Shown one piece after another: positions 1-10,979 of a stretch of 64,000 bases of DNA. The DNA lies in the NCBI GenBank assembly GCA_029721435.1, contig CM056573.1, positions 72,234,001 through 72,298,000 of the forward strand, written 5' to 3'. Position 1 is the stretch's first letter; each line of letters begins with the position of its first letter. The stretch is from Gymnothorax reevesii. Taxonomy: Eukaryota; Chordata; Actinopteri; Anguilliformes; Muraenidae. Position numbers and translations under genes: made by a program. The notes under the pieces were generated by a model, which was not told the origin of the DNA, did no database searches, and saw only the letters and a list, made by a program, of their open reading frames with translations.

Positions 1-41
1 ATTCCAGTCACCCAGTGATCCTCTTAGACTGCCCATAGACT
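1..41 (+). pseudogene. Gypsy protease tail (cut by window start)
   Basis: The first 41 bases match the end of the retroviral-type protease remnant at 25020-25060. They encode the SSHPVILLDCP-like end and a stop. The upstream part lies outside the window, presumably in a preceding repeat unit. Confidence 0.6.
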
Positions 42-580
42 GAATAAAAAGATGGATAAAGCAACCATGACGTCACCCATTGGTGTCAACGTACCATTTA
101 GGAGGCCTTGATTTTGGCAATTTGAATAGAGCCATTTTGGTATTTTGAAACGAGATGTGATTCCAATTGGATGGGAGTGTGAATTGAATATTCAGGGTTG
201 GATCTTCAGGTTGATCTGACCGTGTGAGATGAGGACCATAGGACAGCCACGCCCCTGAAGCATATTCTGGCTTTATCCTTTATTCTAGTCTATTTAGGAT
301 CATAATTTTCAAAAATGAACATCATGATATATCGAAGGAGACTTGAAACTTGTGATAGATACCATAAAATAATGTGAAAATCATCATTGAAAGAATAAAT
401 CAGGTGGGAAAGTTGGGTCATTTTCTCATTGAATTCTATAGGATTGAACTTCTTTCTGCAACCAGCGACATCGCTATCTGCTGGCCATTAAATAGAATGC
501 AAATTTTTGAGATTTCAATGCTGGCCTCAGTTTACAGACCCGCGTGCTGCGCCCATGTTTTTATGCAGTATATTTGCCAG
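42..580. repeat. Teleost-type interspersed repeat (unit 1)
   Basis: Starts with ACTGAATAAAAAGATGGA followed by AACCATGACGTCACCCATTGG, a wording I associate with a common fish interspersed repeat. No coding capacity is convincing; the 70-codon frame at 374-586 has no recognisable domain. The class (SINE or DNA element) is not clear. Unit 2 has the same block. Confidence 0.35.
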
Positions 581-1067
581 CCTTAGGTGCTCTGCATCAG
601 CTCTCCCACTGCTGCTCAGTGGGATTTTAACTGCCACCTTTCCGTTCTTTGTTTAGTAATAATTTAGTGCTGCATTAGTTTCTCATTTTATGGAACCTTG
701 CTTCCCTTTTGTTTTGTTTATTATACCTTCTTTATTCAACTTCTCATCACTTCCGGCCTTGGCGCACGAGTCTGTCATTTTACTCCACGGTCCTAGAGTC
801 CGCCAGGCAGCCACTAAACATCTGGCAGGAGCAGAACCGTTAGAATATGTGCAACCCCCAGGGCTCCTTTGAAGAAGAGATATACATCTCCACGGGGCTT
901 CCATGGTAAAATAAAGGTTAAATAAATTTAAGCAAGGGGACTGACTAAGACCATGTCTCTTTTCAGCAGGGCTCTGCTTAACAAACAATTAAAATAACAC
1001 AGTTTACAGGGACATTTCTAATATATAAAAATCCAGCAAAATGCCCGAGTATTTATAATAGGGGACA
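581..1067. other. Unassigned sequence (unit 1)
   Basis: Between the interspersed repeat and the foldback element I see no gene. Short overlapping frames on both strands (for example around 683-988) have no domain signal and look like chance. Confidence 0.4.
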
Positions 1068-1597
1068 CAGGGGCGTAGATTTAACTGGGAGTTGGGGGGG
1101 GGGGGGGGGGGGGGGACGGAGACACGGCCTTAATGACAACTAGTCCTGGCCAGTTCTCAATCATTTTCCTTAATCAAAATGTTTTCCAATTGTCGTAATT
1201 GGAAACTGAAGACACGGTTCCTCTCCATATGCGATTAACTTTTTGCAGTCCATAATGAACAGGAGCTGCTTGTTCTCTCCGATAAAGTAAGACGGCAATC
1301 GGTCATCAGGATGCGTATTTGCTGTGTTTAAATCATCGTTATTCAAAATTGCTAACCTGTCGACTCACAGGTAAGCAGTAAATTAATTTTCTGAACTTAA
1401 TTTACCCCACCGTGTCATCGCTGGATGCTGTTAGTTTCGCATATGGAGAGGAACCGTCTCTACAGTTGCCAATTACAATAATTGGAAAACGCGTTGATGA
1501 GGGAAAATGATTGAGAACTGGCCAGGACTAATTGTCATAAAGGCCATGTCTCCGCCCCCCCCCCCCAACTCAACTCCCAGTTAAATCTACGCCCCTG
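1068..1597. mobile_element. hAT-like foldback element A (unit 1)
   Basis: A 530-bp non-autonomous element with long inverted arms. It begins CAGGGGCGTAGATTTAACTG and ends in the complement, ...AAATCTACGCCCCTG. Flanks are AGGGGACA on the left and AGTGGAAA on the right; in unit 2 the right flank is AGTGGACA, giving a 7/8 match and so a probable 8-bp target duplication, as for hAT elements. The left arm contains a G run at about 1095-1116. The inner arms resemble those of the 762-bp element at 12948-13709, so the two belong to one family. It has no transposase and would depend on one in trans. Confidence 0.75.
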
Positions 1598-1900
1598 AGT
1601 GGAAATGTTTAATTTGGTTTCCTTGCAGGCCAAGGTTCTTACTCTGGTTTACCTTACTAAATGAAGAATGCCATTTCATTTCCCAAGTAATGCGTTTGAT
1701 TCTTGAAAAACAGAAAGCATCTCTGAGAATGCATTTTCGTTTCGCTATTGTTTGCTAAATGCTTGCATACAAATCAACATAACATTCAGCGAGCTTGCGA
1801 AGGCACTGAGCGGAGGTGGCGCCGTGTTCAACAGCTGTTGTTAATTATTAATCGTGAAACGAAAGTAACGAACCCTAAAATAATTTCCCTGAGCTACATT
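1598..1900. other. Unassigned sequence between foldbacks (unit 1)
   Basis: No gene seen. Unit 2 has about 65 bp here (about 26703-26770) that are missing from unit 1. The last six bases, TACATT, are the left target-duplication candidate of the next element. Confidence 0.4.
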
Positions 1901-2450
1901 CAGAGATGCCAAGTCCCACGCATTAGGCGTGAGTCACTCCTCATTCACGTTTCTGTGCCGTAGTCAGCAATTATTCTATCAACCCTCGGGTGAAGAAATT
2001 CACTCGCGGAATTCAAGTCATTGTGCATTAAGTTAACCAGTTTCAAATGCATTACGATGTATTTACCCACTAGCGACACGGAAATCGAGCAGGACTCGGG
2101 AATTCTCACGCTCGACTTTACTGGGGGAGTGAAAGCAATGGAATCGCATAAAGACGTTTCAAATGGTCTAATTTCATTTACACAATTTAAAAGATCATGA
2201 AACACGTGCGCTGTTTCCTATCCCTGAGTAAACACAAGCACGAGAAGTTCGGAGTCACAATCGCTTTCCACGTTACTCGCGGCGAGGTCCACCTTTTTAC
2301 GCAAGTGAAACTGAAACTTCAATGCACAAGGATTTTAATTCTGCGAGAGATTCTCATTGAAGAGCGTTCATTGAATAATTGCGGACTACGGTGAATAAGT
2401 CTTAAGATGCGCGAGACTTGATGCCAAATGCGCGAGGCTTGGCATCTCTG
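1901..2450. mobile_element. Foldback element B (unit 1)
   Basis: About 550 bp that folds on itself. The left end CAGAGATGCCAAG is mirrored by CTTGGCATCTCTG at the right end, with further inverted matches inside (GTAGTCAGCAATTATT on the left, its diverged complement near 2370). It is flanked by TACATT on both sides (1895-1900 and 2451-2456), a probable 6-bp target duplication. Interior words are shared with the foldback at 10411-10958. No transposase is present. Confidence 0.65.
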
Positions 2451-2456
2451 TACATT

Positions 2457-3006
2457 TAAGGTGGTGGTTAACGGCACTTGTAGGGAGTTGAGGAATGAGC
2501 GCGTTCCAAGCGGACAGTCATCGCCACACGAAAAAGCACAAAATCTTCGCAAGAATGTACGGTTTCATGGGCACTCAACGTTCAGAGTAGCTAGACTATT
2601 GATTTGTTTTGTGTCATAATGATTACAAACTTTTTGACGCAATGAAGAATAATGCTGAAGAAACAGCCAACGGATGTACCTATTCGTTTTAGTTCGAGGA
2701 GCGCATCAGTTTATTCGCTTGACAGTCATCCGCGCCTAACCGGGGAGGGGTTTGAAGTAACCTACTCTTGCCTCACGTCAAAATATGAGGAGTGGGCGAT
2801 CCCCTGCTTCCCTGTCTATGCTCACACTGAGTGAAGGTGCTTTCCTGATATGCGCCCTCTGCGGAGGGCAAGGGTCAGAAAAGGTTGGACCAAACGTGAA
2901 TGAAAAGAGAGCGAGTCGACCGTATGCTTGAAACCTTTCTTCAAGAGAGAGGACTCTTCAGAATCCAGTTTTCCTTTTTTGTTGTAAGCAAGAGGCTGTC
3001 AAAATT
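2457..3006 (+). promoter_or_regulatory. Region upstream of dpys exon 1 (unit 1)
   Basis: Presumed 5' flank or 5' UTR of the dpys exon, based only on position. I see no clear TATA box. A GC-rich stretch with CTGCGGAGGGC lies near 2855. The frame at 2652-2834 shows no domain. The same sequence precedes the exon in unit 2 with a few substitutions. Confidence 0.35.
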
Positions 3007-3258
3007 ATGACGACTCCAAGTAAGATACTCGTGAAAGGAGGTAAAGTTGTCAACGAAAACTGTTCACTGATTGCCGACGTCTTCATTGAAGATGGATTAA
3101 TTCACGAGGTTGGATTGAACCTAAAAGTACCAAATGATGTTACGGTCATTGATGCCACTGGTAAGATGGTCATTCCCGGGGGAATCGCTACTCATACCCA
3201 TATGGAGATCGCTTTCATGGGAACCCGAGCAGTGGATGACTTCGACATTGGGACCAAG
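3007..3258 (+). CDS. dpys: Dihydropyrimidinase exon 1 (unit 1, intact)
   Basis: An 84-codon first exon starting at ATG 3007 and ending in ...DIGTK at AAG|GTAAAA, a good splice donor at 3259. Dihydropyrimidinase is a zinc amidohydrolase that opens dihydrouracil and dihydrothymine in the second step of pyrimidine breakdown. The piece shows the N-terminal beta-sandwich start (KGGKVVNENCS, IADVFIEDGLI) and the first metal-binding motif His63-Thr-His65 in IATHTHM. CRMP paralogues usually have HTR here, so the enzyme is favoured. Its length fits exon 1 of vertebrate DPYS. No later exon is in the window, so this unit carries only the start of the gene. Confidence 0.85.
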
Positions 3259-3780
3259 GTAAAACGTGCCCTCACTTTTGAGAGGCAACGCCGTTGGTGC
3301 TTTCGATAAAAGGGTTCAAAAGCATACGAAATTTTTTCAACGAAGACAGTAGGTCGCCCGTTGTCTATTTTTTTTTTTTTTTCGTAGACCTAGATGAAAC
3401 TCATGAAAACAGTTATTGCTCTTTAGACGCGTGGCTATACCCCTTTACTAGTGACATGAGTAGTCCTGACGCTGACATAATGCATTCTTTCAGACCTCTG
3501 TACATGTAGAACACTAAGCTACACTGGCAAACAAAGGCTCAAACACGCTAAAACTAGCAGGTACTACAGCCTTTCGTTCAGACAAAATTGGGCACCCTTT
3601 GCCTAAAGGCACTTGGGTTTCTGAGATGCGAAGATATTGCGCAGGGAAAGCGTGGTAGTCTGGTCTCGTTCCAAGCCAGTTAAAAGCGAGGCATTTCAGA
3701 GAAACATCGGGTTCTGCGTTTCTCCCTGTATTTTCATGAGTGCAAAATATGACCAAATAATTATGTCAGAACCCAATAGT
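3259..3780 (+). other. dpys intron 1, proximal part (unit 1)
   Basis: Follows the exon donor. Contains a T run near 3368-3383 and short frames without domains. An 80-codon minus-strand frame (3514-3756) is open in both units but I do not recognise it. No second exon was found. Confidence 0.45.
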
Positions 3781-4003
3781 TGACTTCTATAACATTTCAA
3801 TGCAGGACAGTGACCTGTTTGGGATAAATGGTTTCAAGGAAAGTTCTAACTGCATTCCACAAATTCCAACCACACTTATTTCACCTGAAAAGGCCTATTT
3901 TCAATTGCGTAATTAACATCAGGTAATGGTAAGGACATGGAATCAATAGATTGCACCTGGATGTAATGATGTGTCATAATAAAGGTGCACGAAATTTGGT
4001 ATG
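3781..4003. repeat. Single arm of a long palindrome (unit 1)
   Basis: Corresponds to the left arm of the palindrome at 38082-38829 in unit 2. In unit 1 the loop, the right arm and about 1.1 kb beyond are missing. The break is at about 4003, after GAAATTTGGTAT. Confidence 0.7.
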
Positions 4004-4525
4004 GAGTTCCCGTGGAGTTTGTGCTCAGTGAATGATAAGTATTCATCACCACAAAGGGCAGCGAAGCAAGCTTTATCTGAGAAGAAAATTGTTCGCTGTG
4101 AGAGCAAGGACTTGTTTTAGGGCAGCATTACTTTGTACTAAACCGCAGCACAGCTGCCATCAGCGGTTCAGTAGTCAACATTCATAGACACTTTATTTGT
4201 AAAAAATAAACCATCTTATGAGTACAATGACCTCCAAAATTACTGGCACCCCTGACCGCCAATGCACAAATAATACTTTACAAATACATATTTTTAGAAT
4301 GTTTTTAAACTCTGTAAACAGCATATGATATGCAATATTATGCAATACTATGCAATATTAATGTTCCAAGGGAACCAAACAAAGTCATTTTCTGATTTAA
4401 TTAAAAATCAATATCCTCCAAATCAAGGTTTCATAATTAATGGCACCCTTAAAGATCATTGTAAATAACATCTACGAAATTTAAACCAGGTATTAATTTC
4501 CACTTATTTAAGTTTTATCTTTGTA

Positions 4526-6035
4526 TACTCAGCAACAAAAGTTTCTGTGACACCATTTATGTGTATGTTATAAATGACACGCAAAGATCTCAATGCAATC
4601 AATATGTTTATTTAACAGGAGAAACACTGACTTTTCAGTGCCAACGTCACTCAAAACGAAAAATGTCATTTTCATGCGTCATGAAGCACTTGTCTGACGT
4701 CTGACCAATTGTGACCTTCACACTTCAATACCGGGTGCGACTTCCTCGTGCCATGATGCAAGCAACGCATCTCCGGCGCATGGACCGAATCAGATGTGCC
4801 AGAAATTGCTGTGGGATGTCATTCCAAATCTGACGTAGACGTTGTCGCAATTCCTGGAGTGTAGCTGGCGGGTTATCCAACCGCCGCAAACGTCGATCCA
4901 TCTCGTCCCAAAGATGCTCGATTGGGGACATGTCTGGGGATCTGGCTGGCCATGGCAGGACATTGACATGTTGTTGCATCAGATACTGCTGTACAATCCT
5001 CGCAACGTGTGGTCTGGCGTTATCATGTTGCAGCGTTATTCTGGGACCATGTTGCATCAAAAACGGTACCACCAATGGCCGTAGCACTTCATCGCGATAT
5101 CTTTGACCTGTCAGATTTCCATCAATAACAAGCAAATCTGTTCTGTTTCTCGCCGTGATCCCTCCCCAAATCATGACACTACCACCTCCAAAACGATCAA
5201 ATTCCTGAACACAGTTGTTGGCATAACGTTCTCCACGTCGACGGTATACACGTAAACGACCATCACATCGGTTAAGCATGAATCTTGATTCATCAGTGAA
5301 GAGTACAAGATCCCACTTACGTTGGATCCACCGTCCATGTTGTTGTGCCCGCTGTAGACGCAGTGGTCGGTGTTGTACTGTGAGTATTGGACGTCTTGCT
5401 GGCCGACGTGGGACAATGCCAAAATGACGGAGACGGCGACGGATTGTCTGTGCAGACAGTCGCCTCAAACCAGGTATCGTTCTTGCAGTTATGGTTGCAG
5501 GTTGGAATCGATTTCGAAGATGGGTTGTTCGAATCCAGTTGTCCTGTCTGGGAGTGGTTACTCGTGGACGGCCGCTGCGAGGACGGTCTCTGACATGTCT
5601 TGTCTGCTGATGACGCTGCCATAAGTTCCAAATGGTGTTTCGGTGGACATTCAGGCGATGAGCAACTTCCCTCTGCGAGGTTCCGGATTCAATCATCCCA
5701 ATGGCCCTCCACCGATCATTTTCAGACAGTCTTGGCATTTAGAGGGTAGAGTTCCTGATCCGAAATGGCTGTGTTTTCGATAAGTGATGCTGCCGTCGTT
5801 CATCTGGCTCAATGTGAACATTCCAAAAATTCTCCTCTTTTATTGCCATCCACAAGCATGATTTACGCACATTTTCACGTGCAAAGTAATATTCTCGCAT
5901 TTTCATGATTTCCATTTCAATGTTGTGTTTACGTGAACTGTTTCAGTCTGATATCACCATGTATGACAATTTCATAATTGCGTTATGAAAAATAATTAAC
6001 AATATTGGTGTCACAGAAACTTTTGTTGCTGAGTA
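4526..6035 (-). mobile_element. Intact Tc1/mariner element (unit 1 only)
   Basis: A 1,510-bp element with about 30-bp perfect TIRs (4526-4555 and 6006-6035) starting TACTCAGCAACAAAAG. TA is duplicated on both sides (4524-4525 and 6036-6037). The corresponding site in unit 2 (about 40435) is empty and reads TTTGTGTTAACAAAC, with TG where the target TA should be and no excision footprint. Perfect TIRs plus an uninterrupted transposase point to a recent insertion after the large duplication. Confidence 0.93.
4725..5738 (-). CDS. Tc1-like DD34E transposase, 337 aa, intact
   Basis: Cut-and-paste transposase that would bind the TIRs and integrate at TA. The N-terminal half shows two helix-turn-helix-like segments (about residues 8-45 and 82-107) joined by a GRPR-type AT-hook (DRPRSGRPRVTT, about 51-62). 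The catalytic domain has Asp149 (LFTDESRF), Asp239 (LQHDNARPH) and Glu274 (SPIEHLWDE), with 34 residues between the last two, hence DD34E. The Gly-rich box GGGSVMIWGGI is at 184-194. Length is typical of Tc1 proteins. No stop or frameshift is present. Activity is plausible but not shown by sequence alone. Confidence 0.93.
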   Translation of the reverse strand: MPRLSENDRWRAIGMIESGTSQREVAHRLNVHRNTIWNLWQRHQQTRHVRDRPRSGRPRVTTPRQDNWIRTTHLRNRFQPATITARTIPGLRRLSAQTIRRRLRHFGIVPRRPARRPILTVQHRPLRLQRAQQHGRWIQRKWDLVLFTDESRFMLNRCDGRLRVYRRRGERYANNCVQEFDRFGGGSVMIWGGITARNRTDLLVIDGNLTGQRYRDEVLRPLVVPFLMQHGPRITLQHDNARPHVARIVQQYLMQQHVNVLPWPARSPDMSPIEHLWDEMDRRLRRLDNPPATLQELRQRLRQIWNDIPQQFLAHLIRSMRRRCVACIMARGSRTRY

Positions 6036-6131
6036 TATTAACAAACTATGGTGAGCCATTAGCTTTGGCACCCTGTTGCAATTTTATTATAGCCATGATT
6101 TCTATTGCTTTGTCCCCTCATGACTTGTTAT

Positions 6132-6240
6132 CCCAGATAGCAAGCTCCTCCGCTCCGGATCTGCTGCGGATCTGCCCCGGCTCCAGCTGATCCGGGGCAG
6201 ATCCACGGCAGATCGGGAGCGGAGGAGCTTGCCATCTGGG
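6132..6240. mobile_element. Short hairpin MITE (unit 1)
   Basis: A 109-bp near-perfect hairpin. CCCAGATAGCAAGCTCCTCC pairs with GGAGGAGCTTGCCATCTGGG, and GGATCTGC/CCCCGG blocks pair further in. It is flanked by AT on each side. It lies inside the old Tc1-like element. The family is not identified. It is conserved at 40529-40637. Confidence 0.7.
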
Positions 6241-6810
6241 ATGTCATTTTGTTTTTCAATTTTATCAGTATTTTCTTACTTTTTGTTGATTGTTTTTTAT
6301 TCAATATTTTTTCCATTTTGCCTTGAAGCACTGTGTGGTTTTTTTTTATATCTGTGATAGGTGTCATGCAACTAAATTTTGCTTGTTTGCATGACACCAC
6401 TGCTTCACTGGGGTGTGAAAATGAAGTAACACACATGCAATGTCCCTTTGTCATCCAGCACCATGAAGAAAACAAAACTTCTGTCAGTTCAAAAGAGGCA
6501 GATGGTCATAAACCTTCATTAATCTGGTAATGGCCACAACAGAAGATTCACAAACAATTGAATAAGCCTCTGGGCTCCATTGGGGTAATTATAAAAAAAA
6601 AATTCCAAACAAATAGAACTGTTGAAAACCTCAAGTGTTGGGGATCCAACTGCATTTTCCCCCCCAGGATACTGAGGAATCTCTGTGAAGGAATTGAAGG
6701 CCTTGGTGGCAGCTTGAGGTCCCCAGGTTTCCAGAAGCACCATCAGTCACCACCTCCACAACCACTGGCTCTTCGGAGGGGTTGCCAGAAGAAAGCCTTT
6801 TATAACCAAA

Positions 6811-7963
6811 TGTTGTGATTCTGCTCTTTTGGTTTTGGTTTCTGCTATGCCTTGATCCCTTGTCATGTTTAAGTTCTGTGCCTGGCTTTGCCATGTTGTT
6901 TGATTCTGTTTAGTGACCACTGCATATGTCTGACCATTCTTAGGATCATGTATTGTGTTTTTTTTTTTTTTTGGTAATTTATATTTCATGTTTTATTATT
7001 ATTTCATGCCATGTTTTCATTTCCATGCATTGCACTTCGTCTACCCTGTCTTGTCTTGTGTAGGTCTTTGCTCACGGTCCCTAGTCTTGCATACCACTCA
7101 TTCGGGTGATTTATTGGTTTCTGGGTTTTCAATCTTCCTTCATTATCTCGTGTGCTTCTTTCCTCTCTCTTTTACAATCTACTAACCATACTAACAGTTT
7201 GTTGTTTTCGATAATTACTAACCCTCATTAACATTGTATATTTTTACTAACTTTCTAACATGCACTTGGGATTGTATAGTTGCACATACTAATTGACTAA
7301 CAATCTCTCAGCAGTCGCTCAATTCTAATCTCCGCCTCCTTGCCTATCCCTAATTATCTCTGCTGCAAGTTTCTGTGGATTTCCACTTATACTTTGTGCT
7401 TTCCTTTTCTTTTATCTTGGCACTTTAGTACTCCTTAACCGGAGCTGTTTTGTACTTGGGTCTGTCTTGTGATCCCTGTCTGTGTTTTGGCTACAGCCAA
7501 ATTCATGTAATTGGTTTATTCCTCATGTGTCTCTCCCTGATCATTGTTACCATTGATTGCACCTGTTCTCCCTGGTCATGTGTTTACCCCGGGTGTGTAT
7601 ATAAGATGTCTGTTTGGTACACTTTCTTGTCAGATCGTTCTCCCTAGTTTTCTCGTGCCACGTTTCTCGCCTTGATTTCTCAGTGTTTATCTTTCTGACT
7701 GGACCGTCCTTGATATCGAGCTTTCCTGTACTTTTTCCCTGTACTTTTGCCGCATTCTTGTTTTTTGACCTGTTTTGTCTGACTACGATTTTTGTGATTG
7801 GAGCCCTGTGTATGACTCTGGATTTCGCCCTTTGGATTCTGATTTTGGATTGCGGACTTTGTACTGTTGCCAGCTCTGTTGGGGGGTTTCCCCCTTCAGA
7901 AATAAAGCCTCCTATTTGTATTCTACTGGTTGTCGCACTTGGTTCATTTCGTAAATTCCAACA
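6811..7963 (+). repeat. Solo LTR-like element inside old Tc1 (unit 1)
   Basis: Begins TGTTGTGATT and ends ATTCCAACA. It contains a TATA-like GTGTATATAAGATG near 7595 and AATAAA near 7900, the promoter and poly(A) order expected of a plus-strand LTR. It separates the two parts of the old Tc1 transposase, whose flanks join in a reasonable frame when it is left out. No target duplication is obvious, so the exact ends are tentative. Style resembles fish Ty3/gypsy LTRs. Confidence 0.6.
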
Positions 7964-8775
7964 TTAAAAGACACAGAAGTAAGGGCTTAGTGTTTGCCAG
8001 ACATCATTTAAACAGTGACTGGAACAGGGTGCTTTGATCAGATGAGACCAAAATTGCATGTTTTGGGTTAGATGGAGCATTGGCATGTTTGGCGTGGAAA
8101 CCGAGATGCATACAAGAAGAGGCAGCCCATACCCACGGTGAAATATGGTGGGTCAGTCATGTTTTGGGGCCATTTTAATTCAAGAGGTCCTGTGGCACTG
8201 GTTAAGATTAATGGCATGAAGAATTCCACCAAGGATATTTTGGCTGACGATCTGGTTGCCTTCGTCAGAACACTGAGACTTGTCCGTAGGTGGACTCTCC
8301 GACAAGACAATAACCCGAAGCATACCACAAGATCAACACAGAAATGGTTTCAGGACAACAAAGTCCAAGTTCTGCAATGACCTTCTGAGTCCCCAGACTT
8401 TAATCCAATTGAAAACCTGTGAGCTTAGTTGAAAAGGGCAGTTGATAATTGCAAACCCAAGAATGAGAAGGCTCTCAGCGGAAGGTTCAAAATCCCCCCA
8501 TATATGTCCCTTAACCTTGTCAAACATTACCGGAAAGGACTCCATGCTGTTATCGTAGCCAGAGATGGTTGCACTATGTACTAAATGAAGGGCGCCAATG
8601 ATGATTAAACCTTGAATTTGTTGAAATTTATTTTGTATTAAATGATTGTTCTGATTTCGGTTTCTTCCATCAAAACATTAACTATTTCACAAATGTTGGT
8701 ATGTTCTGTTTATATATTTTTTCGTATTGTTTGTGTATTGCCAGTCAGGGGTGCCAGTAATTTTGGAGCCCACTG

Positions 8776-10410
8776 TTGGTCTGTTGACATGAAAATTGAA
8801 CATTGCATATCTGCAGTGGTCCGTAATGAGTTTGAATAGGCAACGAAGGCAGATGTGCTTCATACAAGTTCATTTGCCCATCCTTCCATCCATCCATTGC
8901 CAATCCGTTATTTTGCCCATCCGGAATATTGCCTGCTTATTTTAGCCTACATGTCACATGGGCTAAAGGCATTGTAACATCCGCAGATGTTATCATACTC
9001 CACGTACATAATAAAACACGAACCTAATAGAAATCTGCAGCTTTTTAAAAATTTGTTTAAATTTTACCTTCCCACTAATGTAACAAATCCTTGCAAATGT
9101 AAGAGTTATTATATTTATGGTAAATTTCATATTACGTTTGCATCAGGCAACTGCTATTACGGTTGTGGGATTATTACATCAAAAGCTGCAGATGTGTGTT
9201 ATCTCTCTGGTTTATCACTTTTGGGAGCTTTTATGTTTGTGGGATTTGCAGACATTAATATGTCGAAGTCAGTTTGCCAATCTATTCGGGATCATGTACA
9301 TATTATGAGTCTCTCAATGCCTATGATGTCTTTGGACTTTGTAATGATAAAAAAAATTACTTGCGTGGGGAAAAAAAAACTTGCTGCGAGTTAACAATCC
9401 AACCTATCAAGTTAACCGGTACCATAAACACATGTAAATGAGGCAATGGGTGTAGTTTAAAATGCTAATCATTCTCCAGTGTGATGAGCCTGTGTTGACT
9501 GACTCACTGTTGTGCTATGTTATCCTCAATTGTGGTTTTTTTGGGAAAATTCAGTCTTGGTCTGTTGCTGGTGTGAGTGATGGAAATGAATCAGACTTTA
9601 TTCCAGATACAAATGCATTCCCTGGAATGTGTCTGTTTTGAAGAAACATTCAGTCTCCATGCTTGGGATCTGCCAGAGCCGTTGTTGGACCCTGATCAGA
9701 ATTTGCTTTGGGGACCCCACATTAATACAGGCTATCGTCTAAGCTTGTGCATTTGCACAACCATAACTAATTTTTCTCAGCTGCAGCAGTGTTGCTTAAG
9801 TTACTCTAATACCATTTGGAATGTTTTACCCAATCATTATTTTTTATCTAAAAAACCATAGAACACGATGTATCACTGCAGGCAAGGTTGGGTACTCTGG
9901 ACAAAATTGGTACATATGCTTTTTTTTTATTTGCACTGAGATGAGGTTGCTCATCAGCATCCAAATTGCGGAGCAAATGCCAAATCAGAAGTTCATTTAT
10001 GATCATAATGAATTGAATCTGCTTAAATCCATCAGTGGCAGTGATTGCAAGCTGAACGGATCATCTGCTACCTGGTGTGGGATTCAGAGCATTTTTCTTC
10101 CTTTTTTTTTGGGGCAAATTTTTTCCAAAAAAAAAAAAAAAATGCATTTTTAGATCAGAGGTGGAAGGGATTTTCTGGGGAGGGGTGTAGGGATGCAGAC
10201 TAACTTTATGCACAGACATATATACACAGTGCGTTTCATTTTCATTCAGTTTGTTTTCATTTCATTCATTTTACATTTCGTGGTGGTCTAATGAATTTGT
10301 TAAGCACTGTATATACATATATAAAGGGACGGCTCGTGAACTGGCGATAGGGGAGGGTCAAACCATCCCTTAAAAATATTGATTGGTCATGACCTGTTTT
10401 CAATTTTTCA
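8776..10410. other. Unassigned AT-rich stretch (unit 1)
   Basis: Contains an (ATCC)-rich microsatellite near 8876-8900, an A run at about 10127-10141, and no recognised gene. A frame at 8987-9394 ends early here; the matching frame in unit 2 (43365-43820) is longer. Confidence 0.4.
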
Positions 10411-10958
10411 ATCATTCATTTAAATTACCATTTCAAAAGCTCCAGAAACTCTCAACATTATCAGGTGTGGTCATATTTCAGTAATAACGCACACCTGTCA
10501 ACTCTCAGGCATTCCGCGTGAATTTTAGTGGTATACTTGCGTTCCATTGCTGTAGTCAGCAATTATTCAATCACCGTATGTGTAAGAGATTCTCACATGG
10601 AACTGAAGTCCTTGTGCATGGAGGTTTATCAGTTTCACCTGCGTTATGACTCCGGACTTCTCATGCTTTTCTTCACTCAGGGGTTGGAAGAAATGTGTGT
10701 GCTTCATGATTGTTTAAATTATTTAAATGAAATAAGATCATTGGAAGCAGTGGAATTGCATAAAGATGTTTCAAATTATCTTATTTCATTTAAACTATTT
10801 GAACGATAATGAAACACATGCCACGCTTCCAACCCCCGAGTAAAGAAAAGCGTTAGAAGTCCGGAGTCGTAATCGGTATGCGTTATATAAGAAACCAGGC
10901 CACACCTGATAATGTTGAGAGTTTTAGGAGTTTCTGTAATGGTAGTTTAAAGGAATGG
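10411..10958. mobile_element. Foldback element C (unit 1)
   Basis: A long imperfect palindrome. AACTCTCAACATTATCAGG on the left is mirrored by CCTGATAATGTTGAGAGTT on the right. Inner arms pair too (TTAAATGAAATAAGAT with ATCTTATTTCATTTAA near 10725-10795). Similar 20-bp direct copies of a GGTCATGACCTGTTTTCAAT word lie just outside both ends. Interior words recur in foldback B and near 23680-23810, so this is a dispersed family. No transposase. Confidence 0.6.
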
Positions 10959-10979
10959 TCACAACCTGTTTTCAATCAA

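Larger units (their letters stand above)
4225..8775 (+). mobile_element. Old Tc1-like transposon, broken by nested insertions (unit 1)
   Basis: Left TIR carries CTCCAAAATTACTGGCACC and the right end the complement, GGTGCCAGTAATTTTGGAG. The left end is preceded by TA. Plus-strand transposase remnants are spread between insertions. The N-terminal part is at about 6470-6800 (MKKTKLLSVQKRQMVINLH..., then KKFQTNRTVENL). After the LTR come SDETKIACFG, YGGSVMFWGHF, QDNNPKHTTRSTQKWF and ESPDFNPIENL at about 7965-8440. Frames are shifted and stopped, so it is dead. It hosts the DD34E element 4526-6035, the hairpin 6132-6240 and the LTR 6811-7963. Confidence 0.8.

Noticed and set aside
1090..1117. G-quadruplex regulatory element
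   Set aside because: It is a plain G run within the arm of a foldback element, variable between units.
3007..3258. CRMP (dpysl) rather than dihydropyrimidinase
   Set aside because: The exon has His-Thr-His at the metal site, where CRMPs usually have His-Thr-Arg, and it starts close to MTTPSKIL without the longer CRMP N-terminus.
3514..3756. 80-codon minus-strand frame open in both units
   Set aside because: No domain or splice context; the two units are too similar for openness to mean much.
8072..8380. Independent 102-codon gene
   Set aside because: It is the catalytic part of the old Tc1 transposase (SVMFWGHF, QDNNPKHT), already covered.
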